Part shown: positions 1 through 14,800 of the stretch, in pieces
Layout of the letters: every line of letters starts with the position of its first letter
Position numbering within the stretch: position 1 is the first letter of the stretch
Source of the DNA: Ciona intestinalis
Lineage: Eukaryota; Chordata; Ascidiacea; Phlebobranchia; Cionidae
Direction of reading: 5' to 3'
Assembly: GCF_000224145.3 (NCBI RefSeq)
Contig: NC_020172.2
Location: forward strand, 4,865,961-4,929,960
DNA length: 64,000 nucleotides
Made by a program: the position numbers and the translations under genes
The notes under the pieces: model-generated
The model's input: the letters and a program-made list of their open reading frames with translations, nothing else
Databases searched by the model: none
What the model was told of the DNA's origin: nothing

Positions 1-359
1 CGCAGTTCTCTTTTTATTTCGATTTATTTTTTATTTTTTTACTGCCTGGTTTTTTTTTGAAGGGGACCTTGTATGATAGAACAACTACAACAATCAATGT
101 TAATTCTGCTTCTCTAACACTTCTATGCTTCTGCATATTTAAAAACAGACTAATCAAGTGCTCCTAGCTTTAGTGACTTACTCCACTGCACACCCCGCAT
201 TCCTTACAAAGATTATGTCAAAAACTAAAGCTAAACCTAATAAACGTCCCTAAAATTAAAACACACCAAAATATAATAACTCACATTTCTATTTATTTTC
301 TACAAACAACAATTGCTTATATACAGCTGTAACTATCTGAAACACTTCCACTAAACCTA

Positions 360-1440
360 CTGAATGCTCTCTTGTCTGATTCAGTAGGCTAAGGATGTGT
401 AGGTTGAGTGGGTAGTTCCTACTTATTGTGATGCAAACCATCTACAGGATGTTAATATGAGGAGGCAAAGAATATAGAGCTGCAAACTCCACACAGCGAT
501 GCAGGCTATTTGCATAGATTTAACAAACTGCCTACATATAATAAGTTGTGATGCAAACTATCTACACTTATTTAATGATGATGCAAGCTTACTGCATACA
601 TTTAATACAAGTGCAAACTAACTGCATATAATTAACAGTGGTGCAAACTGTTTACTTTATTTAATACTGTGCAAATTATCTACACACACCTTTAATGATA
701 ATACCAAATATTTATACGTTTTTTACTTTGGTCTTAACTGTCTACATTGCTTTAATAGTGATTAATAAACCCAGTGCGACTGATATCCTGTCTGATTCAA
801 CTAAGTAGGCTGAGGATGTGTAGATTAAGTGGGTAGTTCTTACTCATTGTGAATATAATTATTTACAGGATGTTAATCTTAGGAGGCAAAGGATACAATG
901 AATAGTGCTGCAAACTCCACATATCAATGCAGACTGTCTGCATAGCTTTAATAATAAATTACAAACTGCCTACATATAATAAGTTGTGGTGCAAACTATC
1001 TACACTTATTTAATGATGGTGCAAGCTTACTCCATACATTTAATACAAGTGCAAACTAACTGCATATAATTAACAGTGGTGCAAACTGTTTACTTTATTT
1101 AATACTGGTGCAAATTATCTATACACACCTTTAATGATAATGCAAACTGACTACATATAATAAGTTGTGGTGCAAACTATCTACACTTATTTAATGATGG
1201 TGCAAGCCTACTGCATATATTTAATACAAGTACAAACTAACTGCATATATTTAAGTGGTGCAAACTGTTTACTTTATTAGTGATTTATACCGTCCGCTTA
1301 TATTAAATTGTGATGCAAACTGCCTACATTTATTAAATTGGGTACAAACATGGACATAATTTTAATGGTAATGCAAACTATCTGTTTTCGTATTCTCACT
1401 GGTGGTACAAACTGACAAATTTGCCAAAAAAGTATTTTAA
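360..1440. repeat. Minisatellite, about 30-35 bp units
   Basis: Tandem variants of a unit containing GTGCAAACTNNCTGCATAT followed by TTTAAT. They are grouped into blocks that begin with a TCCTGTCTGATT segment near 372 and 796. This is downstream of VARS2. Bases 1-359 hold only AT-rich sequence with no gene that I can see. Confidence 0.8.
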
Positions 1441-1574
1441 CAGTACTGGTGCCCATGTGTATTAACACACACTGTGTCTGGTAAGACAATAATAGCTGCA
1501 AGACATATAAACTTAGCAATTTTTAAAAATACTTGTCATTAACAAAAACAAAACATTTTTTTATTGTTTTTATT

Positions 1575-1642
1575 TTATTTTAATCTGTTCCATGAATTTT
1601 TCCATTTTTCAGTATTTTTAATCTTCTCAATAAGTTTCTGTT
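1575..1642 (-). pseudogene. Second copy of VARS2 terminal exon, cut by gap
   Basis: It repeats 2856-2923 (final 22 codons, stop and AT-rich 3' end) and breaks off at the 50-N gap one base short of the 3' splice site. With the matching minisatellite block on its left it looks like an alternative haplotype copy of 2218-2924, not a functional exon. Confidence 0.8.
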
Positions 1643-1692
1643 NNNNNNNNNNNNNNNNNNNNNNNNNNNNNNNNNNNNNNNNNNNNNNNNNN
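1643..1692. other. Assembly gap, 50 N
   Basis: A run of exactly 50 N. The sequence to its left ends one base inside a second copy of the VARS2 last exon. Confidence 0.97.
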
Positions 1693-2217
1693 AAAAAGAT
1701 ATACGCAAATATATTTAATTCGTAATTATTTTGTTACCTTAAGCTTTTAATGTAAAAAGGAGGGGAGGCAATACTTTTAATATAAGGATTAAACAGAAAA
1801 AATGCTCAGCTTATTGCGCCCTTGGACACTAATAATGTGACAGTTATTAGGAAACAACAGGTATAGAAAAAATTGTTTGGCACGTTAAACTGCATACATT
1901 TTAAAACTTCTGAACTTAGTTGGACAATGACTTATGGGTTGGGGAATACTGGAAGCTCTCCCAGTGTTGGGGTGAAGCTGCATTTGTGGATTCACTTTAA
2001 AACAAACCAAACTCGAAATTTTCAAAACAAAATTCATTTATGTTCTTATACTACAGTTTACAAGAGTTCGAAACTAAGTAAAATGAACTGTGATAGTCAA
2101 GTAGAAATACATAAACAAAGAAATATCATACCCGATAGTCAGAAGTCACTTTACCTTATTCTTCCTTCTGGACCGCTTGAGAAAACCTGAAAATGATCCA
2201 AAACGACTCATACAGTG

Positions 2218-2700
2218 ATTAATAAACCCAGTGCGATTGATATCCTGTCTGATTTCACTAAGAAGGCTAAGGATGTGTAGGTTAAGTGGGTAGTTCTTAC
2301 TCATTGTGAATATAATTATTTACAGGATGTTAATCTTAGGAGGCAAAGGATACAATGAATAGTGCTGCAAACTCCACATATCAATGCAGACTGTCTGCAT
2401 AGCTTTAATGATAAATTACAAACTGACTACATATAATAAGTTGTGATGCAAACTATCAACACTTATTTAATGATGATGCAAGCTTACTCCATACATTTAA
2501 TACAAGTGCAAACTAACTGCATATAATTAACAGTGGTGCAAACTGTTTACTTTATTTAATACTGTGCAAATTATCTACACACACCTTTAATGATAATACC
2601 AAATATTTATACGTTTTTTACTTTGGTCTTAACTGTCTACATTGCTTTAATAGTGATTCAAAGTACCTTTACATACTCAATAGTAATACAAACTGACAAT
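2218..2700. repeat. Minisatellite block, copy of the 769-1440 array
   Basis: Opens with the same segment as the block at 769 and repeats the same 30-35 bp units, but has fewer of them. Part of the sequence duplicated around the first N gap. The stretch 1693-2217 is single-copy AT-rich DNA with no supported gene. Confidence 0.8.
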
Positions 2701-2840
2701 TTGTCAAAAAGCAAGTCATTACTACAGTACAGGTGCCTATGTGTATTAGCACACTGTGTGTCTGGTAAAACTAATGGTTCCAAGAAATATAAACTTAGCA
2801 ATTTTTAGAAATACTTGTCATTAAATAAAACAAAACATTT

Positions 2841-2846
2841 TTTATT
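2841..2846 (-). promoter_or_regulatory. VARS2: Poly(A) signal of VARS2
   Basis: AATAAA on the minus strand about 10 bases past the stop codon. The 3' UTR would be very short. Confidence 0.5.
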
Positions 2847-2855
2847 GTTTTTATT

Positions 2856-5800
2856 TTATTTTAATCTGTTCCATGAATTTTTCCATTTTTCAGTATTTTT
2901 AATCTTCTCAATAAGTTTCTGTTTCTGAAAAATAAAATAAAGATGTGTCAGTTTAAAATCTGAATACACAATATAGAATCTTTAAATATATTAGGTTTAT
3001 CCACACACTGCAATAGCTTCAGCAACTCGACTGTGGGCATGGGAGTGGCAACCATGGAAAAGTCACTCAAGTTCCCACCCAAGAGAATAGAAATGACCAA
3101 ATCAACCAAAAGTCATGTCTGCTTATTCACACACTATAATAGCTTCAGTAACTTGACCGCGGGCATGGGAGTGGCAACCATGGATAAGTCACTCAAGTCC
3201 CAACCCACAAGGATATAAATAACCAAACCAACCAAAAGTCATGTCTACTTATCCACACACTGCAATAGCTTCAGCAACTCCACTGTGGGCATAGGAGTGG
3301 CAACCATGGATGAGCCATTCAAGCTCCCCCCCACCACATACACCAACCATACAAACCTCTTCTACTCCGTCAATCCCAATCAATGCTTTCTTCCAACTTT
3401 CTCCCATATTTTTGCGAAACTTTGATTTCATGTTTTCACCAAAGAATTCTTCATGGTCCTAAAACAAAACCAACCGATGAAGTTCCCATCTATGTTAACA
3501 TGGTTTGAAGCTTGGGTTATGTACTGTATACCCTTACCCTACTGGGCATGCCTGAAAAAGTTTGATAACCATTGGCCTAATGAACGAATGAATGTAACTT
3601 ATTTATCCTGGTGTGGAGGGCAAAGACAGTGGTTTTAACACGGATGTTCTGTTTGATACACCTCGGGCCAGCTTATGATTTAACCTTTACAAAACAAACA
3701 GTCTGTTCGCATAACATGAAATAACTAAAACATGAATTTCTAATAGGATATCATACTTATAATATTTAACACAACATTGAAACTTGAGATAATGAGCCAT
3801 AGAAATGACATGTTTACCATGGAAATCATATAAAACTCACCAAGAAAAAAAACTAGATTTCATATTTAACATAGAAATCATAAACAACTCACCAAAATCC
3901 TATAAACAGTTGAAATTGAACTATCCTGATCAATGAAACCAAAACAATCTTCTGGAAGATTCTCGTCTTCCCAGTGTTGCACAACAAGTTTGTGTCGCAT
4001 TAGCAACGCACCCATATCATTCAATTGTTTAGACACTTGTGCAACACTGGTGGCATCCTTGCATAGGAACACTACCTCAACTTGCCTCGACATTTGAAAT
4101 TCTAAAATCTCCGTGCGAGCTCGTTGACAAATGGAAAGTATGAAGTCAAATTCATCAACAAGTTTTGGATCTCTATGTTTCGGAAACTAAAAAACATTTC
4201 ATTTAAAAAAATTCCAAGATTTTACGAGAATGTGAAATTTGAATTGTGATGAATGATAAAATTAATTATAAAAATAACATCACCAGTTGAGTTATGATGC
4301 AACAAATTTAATACTGAGATCACAATCAACTTACCTCGTCCAACGTAGGGTAAGCCACAACTGTAATGCTTTCGGGGAACTCCCTGTTCAAATACTGCTT
4401 CGGCAATCGTTGCCATAATTCCTCTGTCAAGAACGGAGCAAAGGGGGAAAATAGTCTCAAAGCAGTCTCAGCAACTCGGAGAATATTCACAGCGATTGCG
4501 ATTTGTTGATCGTTGGTTGCTTGGTAACCAACACCCTTACCCTCCTCGTTTATAACCGGGGTGAAACAACTTTTGCAATATTCCTGGTGGGTGGGGTGGG
4601 GGTTCGTTAACTTAACACAATGTACCTCAAAATACCCCTGCTGTCTATTACTATAGCACCACACATACAGAATATAAAATGGGATGAGTATTGAGTATCT
4701 TGTTATACACCAGACAGTCAGACACGCACGGTGTATTCAGACACATCATACAAGTTATGCAAAACTCTGATGGGTGGGGGTTCGTTAGGGTTTTTTAATA
4801 AACAATTTTTCTGGACATACAACTAACTCATCATGAAAAACAAAATACTTAATTAGTTTTTTTTTAAATGTTTTTTTATTAAGGTGGGGAAGATGGCTGG
4901 TGGGAGTTTATTATGGGGTGTTAACACAATGTATTTCGAAATGCCCCTGCTGTGTTTTTTAAAGGACCTTACCCAAGCAGAATAAAATATAATATAGCTC
5001 AGTGGATTGCGTTCAGGTGTCGACCTAATCTATTCAAAAGCCAGGACTTATGGTGTGCATAATATTTCACCCATTTAAAATAAAATATAAAATAGCTTAG
5101 TTATATAACAAGATGCAAAATATAATATAACAAGATAGTCAGACACAGGGGCAATTCCCGTTGTCCCAAATCACACACATAGTTACCACATAAACAGATG
5201 AAAAAGTTTCCTTCCAGAAAAATTGTAAACTCCTTGCAGCAGCCGATACATTGTGATTCGACAGATAAGGTTTGTTGTGTCNNNNNNNNNNNNNNNNNNN
5301 NNNNNNNNNNNNNNNNNNNNNNNNNNNNNNNCCTTAAAAAACAAACAGTTTGTTCGCATAACATAAAATAACTAAAACATAAATTTCTAATAGGATATCA
5401 TACTAATAATATTTAAAACAACATTGAAACTTGAGATAATGAGCCATAGAAATGACATGTTTACCATGGAAATCATATAAAACTCACCAAGAAAAAAACC
5501 TAGATTTCATATTTAACATAGAAATCATAAACAACTCACCAAAATCCTATAAACAGTTGAAATTGAACTATCCTGATCAATGAAACCAAAACAATCTTCT
5601 GGAAGATTCTCGTCTTCCCAGTGTTGCACAACAAGTTTGTGTCGCATTAGTAACGCACCCATATCATTCAATTGTTTAGATACTTGTGCAACACTGGTGG
5701 CATCCTTGCATAGAAACACTACCTCAACTTGCCTTGACATTTGAAATTCTAAAATCTCCGTGCGAGCTCGTTGGCAAACGGAAAGTATGAAGTCAAATTC

Positions 5801-8800
5801 ATCAACAAGTTTTGGATCTCTATGTTTCGGAAACTAAAAAACATTTCATTTAAAAAAATTCCAAGATTTTACGAGAATGTGAAATTTGAATTGTGATGAA
5901 TGATAAAATTAATTATAAAAATTACATCACCAGTTGAGTTATGATGCAACAAATTTAATACTGAGATCACAATCAACTTACCTCGTCCAACGTAGGGTAA
6001 GCCACAACTGTAATGCTTTCGGGGAACTCCCTGTTCAAATACTGCTTCGGCAATCGTTGCCACAATTCCTCTGTCAAGAACGGTGCGAAGGGAGAAAATA
6101 GTCTCAAAGCAGTCTCAGCCACTCGTAGAATATTCACAGCGATTGCGATTTGTTGATCGTTGGTTGCTTGGTAACCAACACCCTTACCCTCCTCGTTTAT
6201 AACCGGGGTGAAACAACTTTTGCAATATTCCTGGTGGGGTGGGGGTTCGTTAAGTTAACACAATGTACCTCAAAATACCCCTGCTGTCTTTTACTATAGC
6301 ACATCACACACACAGAATATAAATGGGATGAGTATCTTGTTATACACCAGACAGTCAGACACACACGGTGTATTCAGACACATCATACAATTTTTTTTAT
6401 TTCTGGTGGTTGGGGGTTTGTTACAGTGGTTTTATAAACAATGTTTCTTTATAGAAAACTAACTCATCATGAAAAGCAAAATGCAGAATTAGTTTTTATT
6501 TAGTAGAGTGGCGAAGATGGTAGGTGGGATTCGTTAGGTTAACACAATGTTACTCAAAACACTCCTGCTGTGTTTTCTAAATAACCTCACCCATGCAAAC
6601 TAAAATATAATATAGTTTGTTATGGGTGTGTTTGTGTTTGCCAAAGGTATTTCAAAGCAAACCTGCTGTGATTTCCCATAAGATTTGACCCATTCAAAGC
6701 AAAATATGATGTAACAAAATGTTAAATAGAATATACCAAGACAGTCAGACATAGCGGCAGTTTTATACCTCATGGTCACTGACTCACTGTCAAGTTACAA
6801 CACCATTTTATAAGGTAGAAGCCATACAGCGTGGGCGCTTGGAACCTTAGTCTTATGGCACAGTTGGCCCGTTGTCCCAAATCACACACATAGTTACCAC
6901 ATAAACAGATGAAAAAGTTTCCTTCCAGAAAAATTGTAAACTCCTTGCAGCAGCCGATACATTGTGATTCGACAAATGTGTGTTTGTTGTGTCTATGACA
7001 TCACAAAGCTTTGACAGAATCCAAACATCACCCGCTCGTGGTTGAAATGATGTTTCTATGTTTCCAAGTTTTCCGTTAGCTTCCTGTAAGTCAAACTTTA
7101 AGGATTCTTTTAATTAAAAATAAACTAAATCTCAACAATTGTTTAAATTCCACAATAGTAAAAACATCTAATGTGATTTATTTAACATCACAGTGCAAAT
7201 TATGTTTACTGTAATACACATTTATGACATAATAATGGGTATGATTTACCTGTTCTTTAATAAACTTGTCATGTTCAAACAAGTTAATCACGAAACGCAT
7301 TATGTTCCAAATCTTTAGGAAAAACTTGCGACACTCTACTGCCACCATGAGGTTAAAGTTTATATGGGAACTCTGTAAACATAAACATCATAAGTTGACT
7401 TTTTATCTTATGTTTCTATTCTACAGGCATTTTATTCTGAAATGGTTAACTTTAAATTCATAGGATTGTATTCTATAAGGGTGAGGTCTTCAGTGAGCCA
7501 CACATGAGACTTGAAATGTAGGTCTATTACCCCAAAACCCAGGGTGCTACCATCTAGACCCCACTGAGGTAGTTTATAAACACCTAATAATAGAGATTTC
7601 ATTCTGTAGGGGTGAGGTCTTCAGTGAGGCACACCTGAGACCTGGGGTGTAGGTCTATTGCCCCAACACCCAGGGTGCTACCATCTAGACCCCACTGAGG
7701 CAGTTTATAGACACTGGAGTAAGACAACATAGTACCCGAGATTTAGGCCAGAGTTGGCTTATTACCCTCAAATTATTAGACCACCAAAACATAACCACAT
7801 CCACCAACCAAGCCTTACCTCGGTGCTGTATAAACAAAGTGCGAGCCTCAACGCATCACTCCCTATCATGGGGAAGTCCCCACCACTAGCGATAGATGTT
7901 GCTGACAACAGTTTCTCTTCTTTCTTTAAATACATGAACTCCAACGCTTCTATTCGTTTCTGTACAAGTAATATCAAATGAAATGCTATTTCTATGTTTT
8001 ACCGAAACCATGTTTAGATATGTTTTTATTTAAGACATACTTGCTTGAAACCATAGATAACTTATAGTCAATCATAAATATAACATTTATTTCATAAATT
8101 CAACATAGACACCCTATATCTTGCCATAGAATTATGTAATTTTCACATAACAAGTTACAATGTATAATGGATGCATTGTATACTGTCATTTCCCCTTCCG
8201 TGAAGATAAATAAAATATACAGAACAAACTACATGGTAACTCGTAAGCTTGCACGAGGTGTATGAAACAGAACACCTGTGTTATATTGACTTTTTGAAGA
8301 TAAAGAAGTTACATTTGGAATTTAAGCTCGAAAATGAAATATAATACTGGTGTTATAAAGACTGTTGTTGCCCCACCAGGCGAAGGTAAATAAGTTAGAT
8401 TCAAAGCTTCCTTCAAATGATCAGAACCCCCCCTCACACACACACACACAGTAAAAATGCTAAACACAGTTAAAAGTTCAGAAACCCTTCACTCCTCCAC
8501 ACGCACACACATACACAGTAAGCATGCTAAACACAGTTAGAAATCCAAGAACCCCCCCCCTCCCTCCACACAGTAAGCACCTTTTTACTTGCTCCATCAA
8601 TCACGTCCATTGGATCGATTATATTTCCCACAGATTTGCTCATCTTCCTCCCCATGTTGTCACGTATAAGAGGATGAAGGAGAACGTTGTGGAATGGAAC
8701 CTGTGATGTAATAATAACCATTGTTCAGTTACTCAGTTACTTTTGATACTAGAGGTTAAAATAAGACTTTGGGGTGATGTAAACCCTAATGAGTCTTTCC

Positions 8801-11800
8801 AAATGGCAGATGTTGGAATAACATTAACATGTTTTATACCAAAGGAACCAAAACTATTAGATAATAAACATTGTTTGCTATAAATATGTACAGATCACCA
8901 TACTATATAAAACTGTAACTAAACAGGGAAAAATAAGTGGTAAAACCAAATGAACCAGTGCTACGAAAACATACAATAAAAAATCAAGTCCAACCACTCG
9001 TAGTAATAGAGAAATATATTTCGCCAAAATGGCATCGACAGTCTCTGCAAAAGAAGCGTATAAACACCCAAGGTTTATAAATTTTTGACTCCATGTTTCT
9101 AGTTTTGGAATTAAGCAGAATAATTATTATGACATCATGATAGCATTATACATCACAATACCTCTCCTGTGAGCTTCATTCCCATCATAACCATCCGTGC
9201 AACCCAGAAGAAAATAAGATCGTTGCCCGTTTCCATAAGATTAAGAGGGTAGAATCTAGGGTGGAAAAAAGTAAAAATTTTTTTTTTTTTTAAATTGCTA
9301 TAAAATATGATGGACATTCATAGGCGAGAAATCTTGGGTTGGTATAAACAAGTTCAAATGTTTAAAAAAAAAAATAACGCTACATTGCCAAAAAAATATT
9401 GGTACCACCATATTCAGCCTTGCAAGCTTTGGGATTAAAGATTTAGCCCAGAGTTGGTCCATAACCCTGACACCCAGAGTGCTACAGCCCATTAGTGACC
9501 ACTCGGTTAAAGCAATGTCTGTTTCTTGATCAAAAGTCAAAACACATAAGTCTATCTGTATCAAACGCCTAACCCTTGTTTTAAATACATTAGTTTAATT
9601 ATGTGACAAGGTAGCTATAACATGTAGTGTACAAAATGAGTTGAAAATTTACTTTTTTAAATTAGGAGTTTCTTTTGGCCACCCGAGTGCAGCGAAGGGA
9701 AAGAGAGCGGACGAAAACCAGGTGTCAAGAACGTCCGTGTCCTGGGTGATTGTGGTGTCATCAGGGGAACCCCCAAATTTCTCAAGAGCAGATTTCTCTG
9801 TGTGTGCCGAAACCCATTGTTCTCTCCTATTGTGATGTCATAATTGTATTCAGGAATAAAACATTTACATTTAATAAATAACGAAAAAAATATTTTTTAG
9901 AAAACAATAACCTTGAATTGGTTGCACCATTTTTCACAGGTGTTTATAAAAGATAAATTGTCTTTGACCGACAATTTGTGACAGTTAATTTTTCACAGGT
10001 TTTTAACAGATAGTTTACCAAACCTCTCCCACTTACCCAGTTGTATCATCTTTACACCGATACACAGGTATTTGGTGACCCCACCATAAGCTACGTGATA
10101 TACACCAGTCACCAGTGGTGGTTAACCAGTGCTGCCATTGCTTGGCGTATTCATCTTGTACAAACTTAATACGACCATCGTTCACCGCTTGCAGGGCATC
10201 ACTGGCCATTTCATTTACACTGCAATGAAATATATATATCAAGTAAACTAAAAAAAAATGAAAGTATTTATATGTACAGGATCAGATTTTGAAATTTGGT
10301 GTGTAGTTTCCCAAGTGCCATGCTTTCTTTATGGAAAATTCTTAAGTTTAAAGTTGTAGCCATCATTTCCCCATTATATGAGTGGGGTTGTAAAAATCCC
10401 CTTTGGGTTAGGGAATACTTGAAGCTCTGCCAGTGGGTGGGGTGAAGCTTTTTTTATGGATTAACTTTAAATCAAACTAAAAACACACTCATAATAGCAA
10501 TCACCTGACAAACCACTGCTTCGCTATGATTGGTTCAATCACGTCACCTGACCTGCTACATATTCGCAGGCTACTTTGATGATCTGTATTTCCTCTGTGA
10601 TGTCACAAGTATATTATGTTTATTTAAATAATTTCAAAAATGATGTAACAATTAAATTTTAGTTAAGGTATACTAATGTTTCCCAGCCTTTCTAGGTCTG
10701 TGGCCCTTTTTCAGAGACACTTAGCACCCATGGGGTGAGACCAAAAAGCTGTAAGACCTCAACCATATAGAATAATAGAGATGCGTTTTAACATACCCCT
10801 GTTAATATATTCGCCACTTTTAGGAACCATCACCTAAAAAGCTATTGCATCAGAAAAGTTTTTTTTTTGTGGTCTGGATGGCCACACGTTGATAAGTAAG
10901 TTATTTAATGTGAATGTTCCAATGTTTTTGTATGGAAGTTGAGTGAATGAATGAATGTAACTTATTTACACCTCGTGCTTGCTTACGAGTTACCTCATGG
11001 TCCACATGTGTATAACTTTGTGGGTGATTTGACGCAGAATAGACTTAGATCTATATATAGTATAGACTCAGGTCTACACTGCGTTAAATAAGATAGAAAC
11101 ACCAACCTGTACAAACCAACTTGATGTAAATAATCTAACACAAGTTGCCTGGCATCAAAACGATGGATTGAGTCTTTGTTTTTCCACCTTTCATTTGGTG
11201 GCGCGGTTTTGAATAACTGGTCAACCAAATCTGAGGTTTCAAGGTAACCCTGAAGTATATGGGGATGAGTTTGGGTTAGGGGTTTGTGTTTAGACATATA
11301 AAACTATCGTGGCACAATAAATCTCATGACTGTGGTGCTTCAATGTTATAATATGCCACACAGTTTAAGTTGTGAGGCGTTTGCCACAGACTTTTCTGTT
11401 TATCAACAAAGTTATACAACAATAAATGACTCCTGACATTGGTTACTTAGCTGGTGAATTTGGTAATTTTGTTTAAAAAATCAAAATCTGTTAAAAATAT
11501 GGAAATAAACAGTGAACTTGGGATCTACATCGTAGGTCGCAGGGTGTACCTCACTATAGGACTTCATCCTGACTGAATAAACAGGATATCTTAGAAATGC
11601 ACTTACTTTTTTATTAATACATGAAACCAGAGGTAAATTATGGCGTTTCCCGATTTCAAAATCCACAAAAGAATGAGCAGGGGTGACTTTTAATGCACCT
11701 GCAAGGGGAAATAACATGAATTGAAAAGTTTTATAACAGGTACTGAAGATTAAATGGATTAAACTTTATTAAATATTGTTAGTAAGCAAAGTTGGTCACT

Positions 11801-14800
11801 CAAGGCTTAAACATATTACACTAATGTATTAAGAACACTAAAACAACATTTTCATACGATAACCCAAACTTTATCTACCATCAAGCTACCAATGCTTAAA
11901 AATAAAGACCATTGCGTCATATATATTTATATGCGATTTTAGGTTAATTTTTACATTATGACATCACAACCCACCTGTTCCTTTATCCATATCCACAGCA
12001 TTGTCAGCGACAATCGGAATCAACTTATGATCAAACAATGGGTGTTTTACCATTCGACCAATTAGATTCGAGTATCTGGGGTCATGTGGGTTCACAGCGA
12101 CCCCCGTGTCACCGGGCATCGTCTCCAAGCGCGTCGTGCTCACGATGATCTCATCAACATCACCTGGGGATAAATGTACAAAAAAGTAGCAGAGTAGACC
12201 TCATGCTCAGTGTAAAAAAATAAGAATATATATATCTTATGCTCACAAATAAGAATATATATACCTTATGCTCACTGGGTATGGTGGTTTTGGGTAATTA
12301 GAAAACTCTTTGGCGTAAATGAAATAAAAATACAAAACACCAATGCTTACCAACTGGGTCCACAAGTTTGTATGCAAAGTTATGCATTGTACCAGTAGGA
12401 ACTTTAAGGTCGTAACCAGGGATTTCTACCGAACTCTCTGGCTCCACCCTGTTCACTTCAAGGTCCGAAACACTCGTTCCTAGGTGGCAACACCAGTTTA
12501 TTAGTTTTTCATCTCGGTAAATGAGACCTTCATCATGTAGTCTGCGAAAGTGAGGATTAAGTGTATTTGTGTACTATGGATTAGTTGTTTAATTGCCCAT
12601 TGAGGTTATGTATGCAAGGCTTTTTGTTGCTACTATCGTGGGTGTATATTTCCCTGGAAAAGATACTTGTATACCTATAATACCAATAACAAGATAAGAA
12701 TTCCTAAGTTTTAGCTTTTTATTGTGATCAAATTAACCTTAACCTAAAAAAAACTTAAAAAATTGGCTTCAACTGCCAAAAATTAGACAAACAGCATTAA
12801 AATGATGATTTTGTATTAAATTTAGGTCACACAAACTATTGAAAATTAAGTCAAACCTTATAAAAGCTTCATTGACTGCATATGAATATTCGGGGTTTAG
12901 AGTAAATGTGGAATGGTCCCAATCCAAAGATGATCCCAATCGACGAAACTGTTCTATTATCCGGTCGCCTTTGCTTTAAAACAACTTTGGTGTAAAAAAA
13001 ATATCTAAAAGCTTGGTAAACATACTGTGATATAAATATACTGTGATTTTGATCCCAAGTATCCATTAGCAAAGTGTTTTCATGGTCTTCTAAGTAGTTT
13101 GATATCCAGTCAAAATGTAAAACCTATAGTCTTAAACCTTTTTTACACGATAATTTTATACATATTTTCCAGGTTGTTACAATACTTGTGATATTCAAAG
13201 TTTATTAAAATCATAGAAACTTAACTTACGTTTCTTTCCAAATCCAAACAGCTTCTTCAAACTTTTTCCTCCCCAGTTCAGTTCTGCTCGTATTATATTT
13301 GTTTTCTATGAATCTTTCAACAACCATCTGTGTAGCGATGCCAGCGTGATCTGAACCCGGAACCCACAGCGTTTCGTTTCCCAACATCCGTTGCCTGCGG
13401 TTACCAAGAGTTTAAAACATAAATAAATAAACCACATTAATATTTCCAGTCATCTCCTTTATATAAATCAGGTCCTAAAGTAAAGCAAGTCATAGGACTT
13501 AAGATTTAGACTGAGTTCTCCCCTATTACTCCAATATTTAGCAATAACAGGCTTAGTACTAAACTGCGAAAGACCATTAATTATATTACATACAAATGGT
13601 TCCACATACTATTCAGAAACAGATTGCATTTAAAAGATTAAAAGTTGACCAAATTTTAAATATCATTTATAAAGTCAACTGCAATAGAACAGTGAACCAA
13701 CATTTGGTCAATAAATTTAAACAGCTTTTCTGTTATGGCTTCCCTGACTTCTAGATAAACCACATACCATCTAACAAATACATCTTCAAGACTTGAAGTG
13801 AGCGCATGACCAAGATGTAAGTTTCCTGTTATATTGGGTGGTGGGACCACCATACTGTACGTGGAAGCATCTTTGGTTCGTTTCCTAGGCTTGAAAAATC
13901 CACTTTTTTCCCACCATTCATACCAAGCTCTTTCCACAAACTTTGGGCTGTATGACTTCGGCAACTGAATGCTGATGTCTAAGAATATTGAGTGAGTCAA
14001 CAAGTTGTTATTGTACAAGTTACAATACAAACAGCAATACCATTAGAGTTAAAAAAAAACAGTAAAAAAACATTTTATTTTTTTCTGTTCCTTTAGCAAA
14101 CCATAATTTCAATACATAAGTTTGGGCCGATTCTTGACCTAAATTTAAAGCCCTATTTTATCCTATGCTGTAACCAGTCTGCACAGTATGGCAGTTACTG
14201 ACGAGATCTCTCGCGCGCAAGACCATTATTTTTCGTATGCACCCGTGCTATCATTAAAATCGGAATGCTAGGCACTTACATTTTTAGCCAAATTAGGAAA
14301 TCCTACTTAATTTAATAAATATTTTTGTCATTTTTTTGGAGTCCCAAGGACAAATTATGGCGTGCATCACCAAAAGTCCAGAAAATAATCGCTCGTGCAC
14401 CTGTCATACTTTGCAGACTGGTTCTGTAACCCTTAAAATAAACATCACCAACTTGTCACCTTTTTTCTCTCCTGGTTTTGTGGGGGAAGTATATTCAAAT
14501 TCAGGAAACCTTGGCCATGTAGTTCCCCGGGATTGTTCCTGTACAAACACATAACAATATATAATGGTAAATACTCATTCTAGTAAAATTAATTGCACTT
14601 CCTTATTTTAATAAACATAACACAATTGATTTACAAGGACTTTACGTTTTATAAACATTCTATATATGCAATTAATAGCATTTTGCCGCTGTTTTTATAT
14701 GATTTATTCGAAATTGTTTTTTTACAATTAAGCAAATAATTTGGCACTAGTGAAGAATGCTCTGGTACTTAACATATTATGCTGGTGGAAAGTGTTGGAG

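Noticed and set aside
420..1440. Regularly spaced 30-35 bp repeats that might suggest a CRISPR array
   Set aside because: The units are contiguous variants without unique spacers, in a eukaryotic genome; it is a minisatellite.
3033..3218. Plus-strand ORF with repeated Met-Gly-Val-Ala-Thr-Met
   Set aside because: It is the translation of a tandem repeat inside a VARS2 intron.
4990..5040. tRNA-like TAGCTCAGTGG box in VARS2 intron 17
   Set aside because: No B box, T arm or cloverleaf follows, so at most a decayed tRNA-derived fragment.
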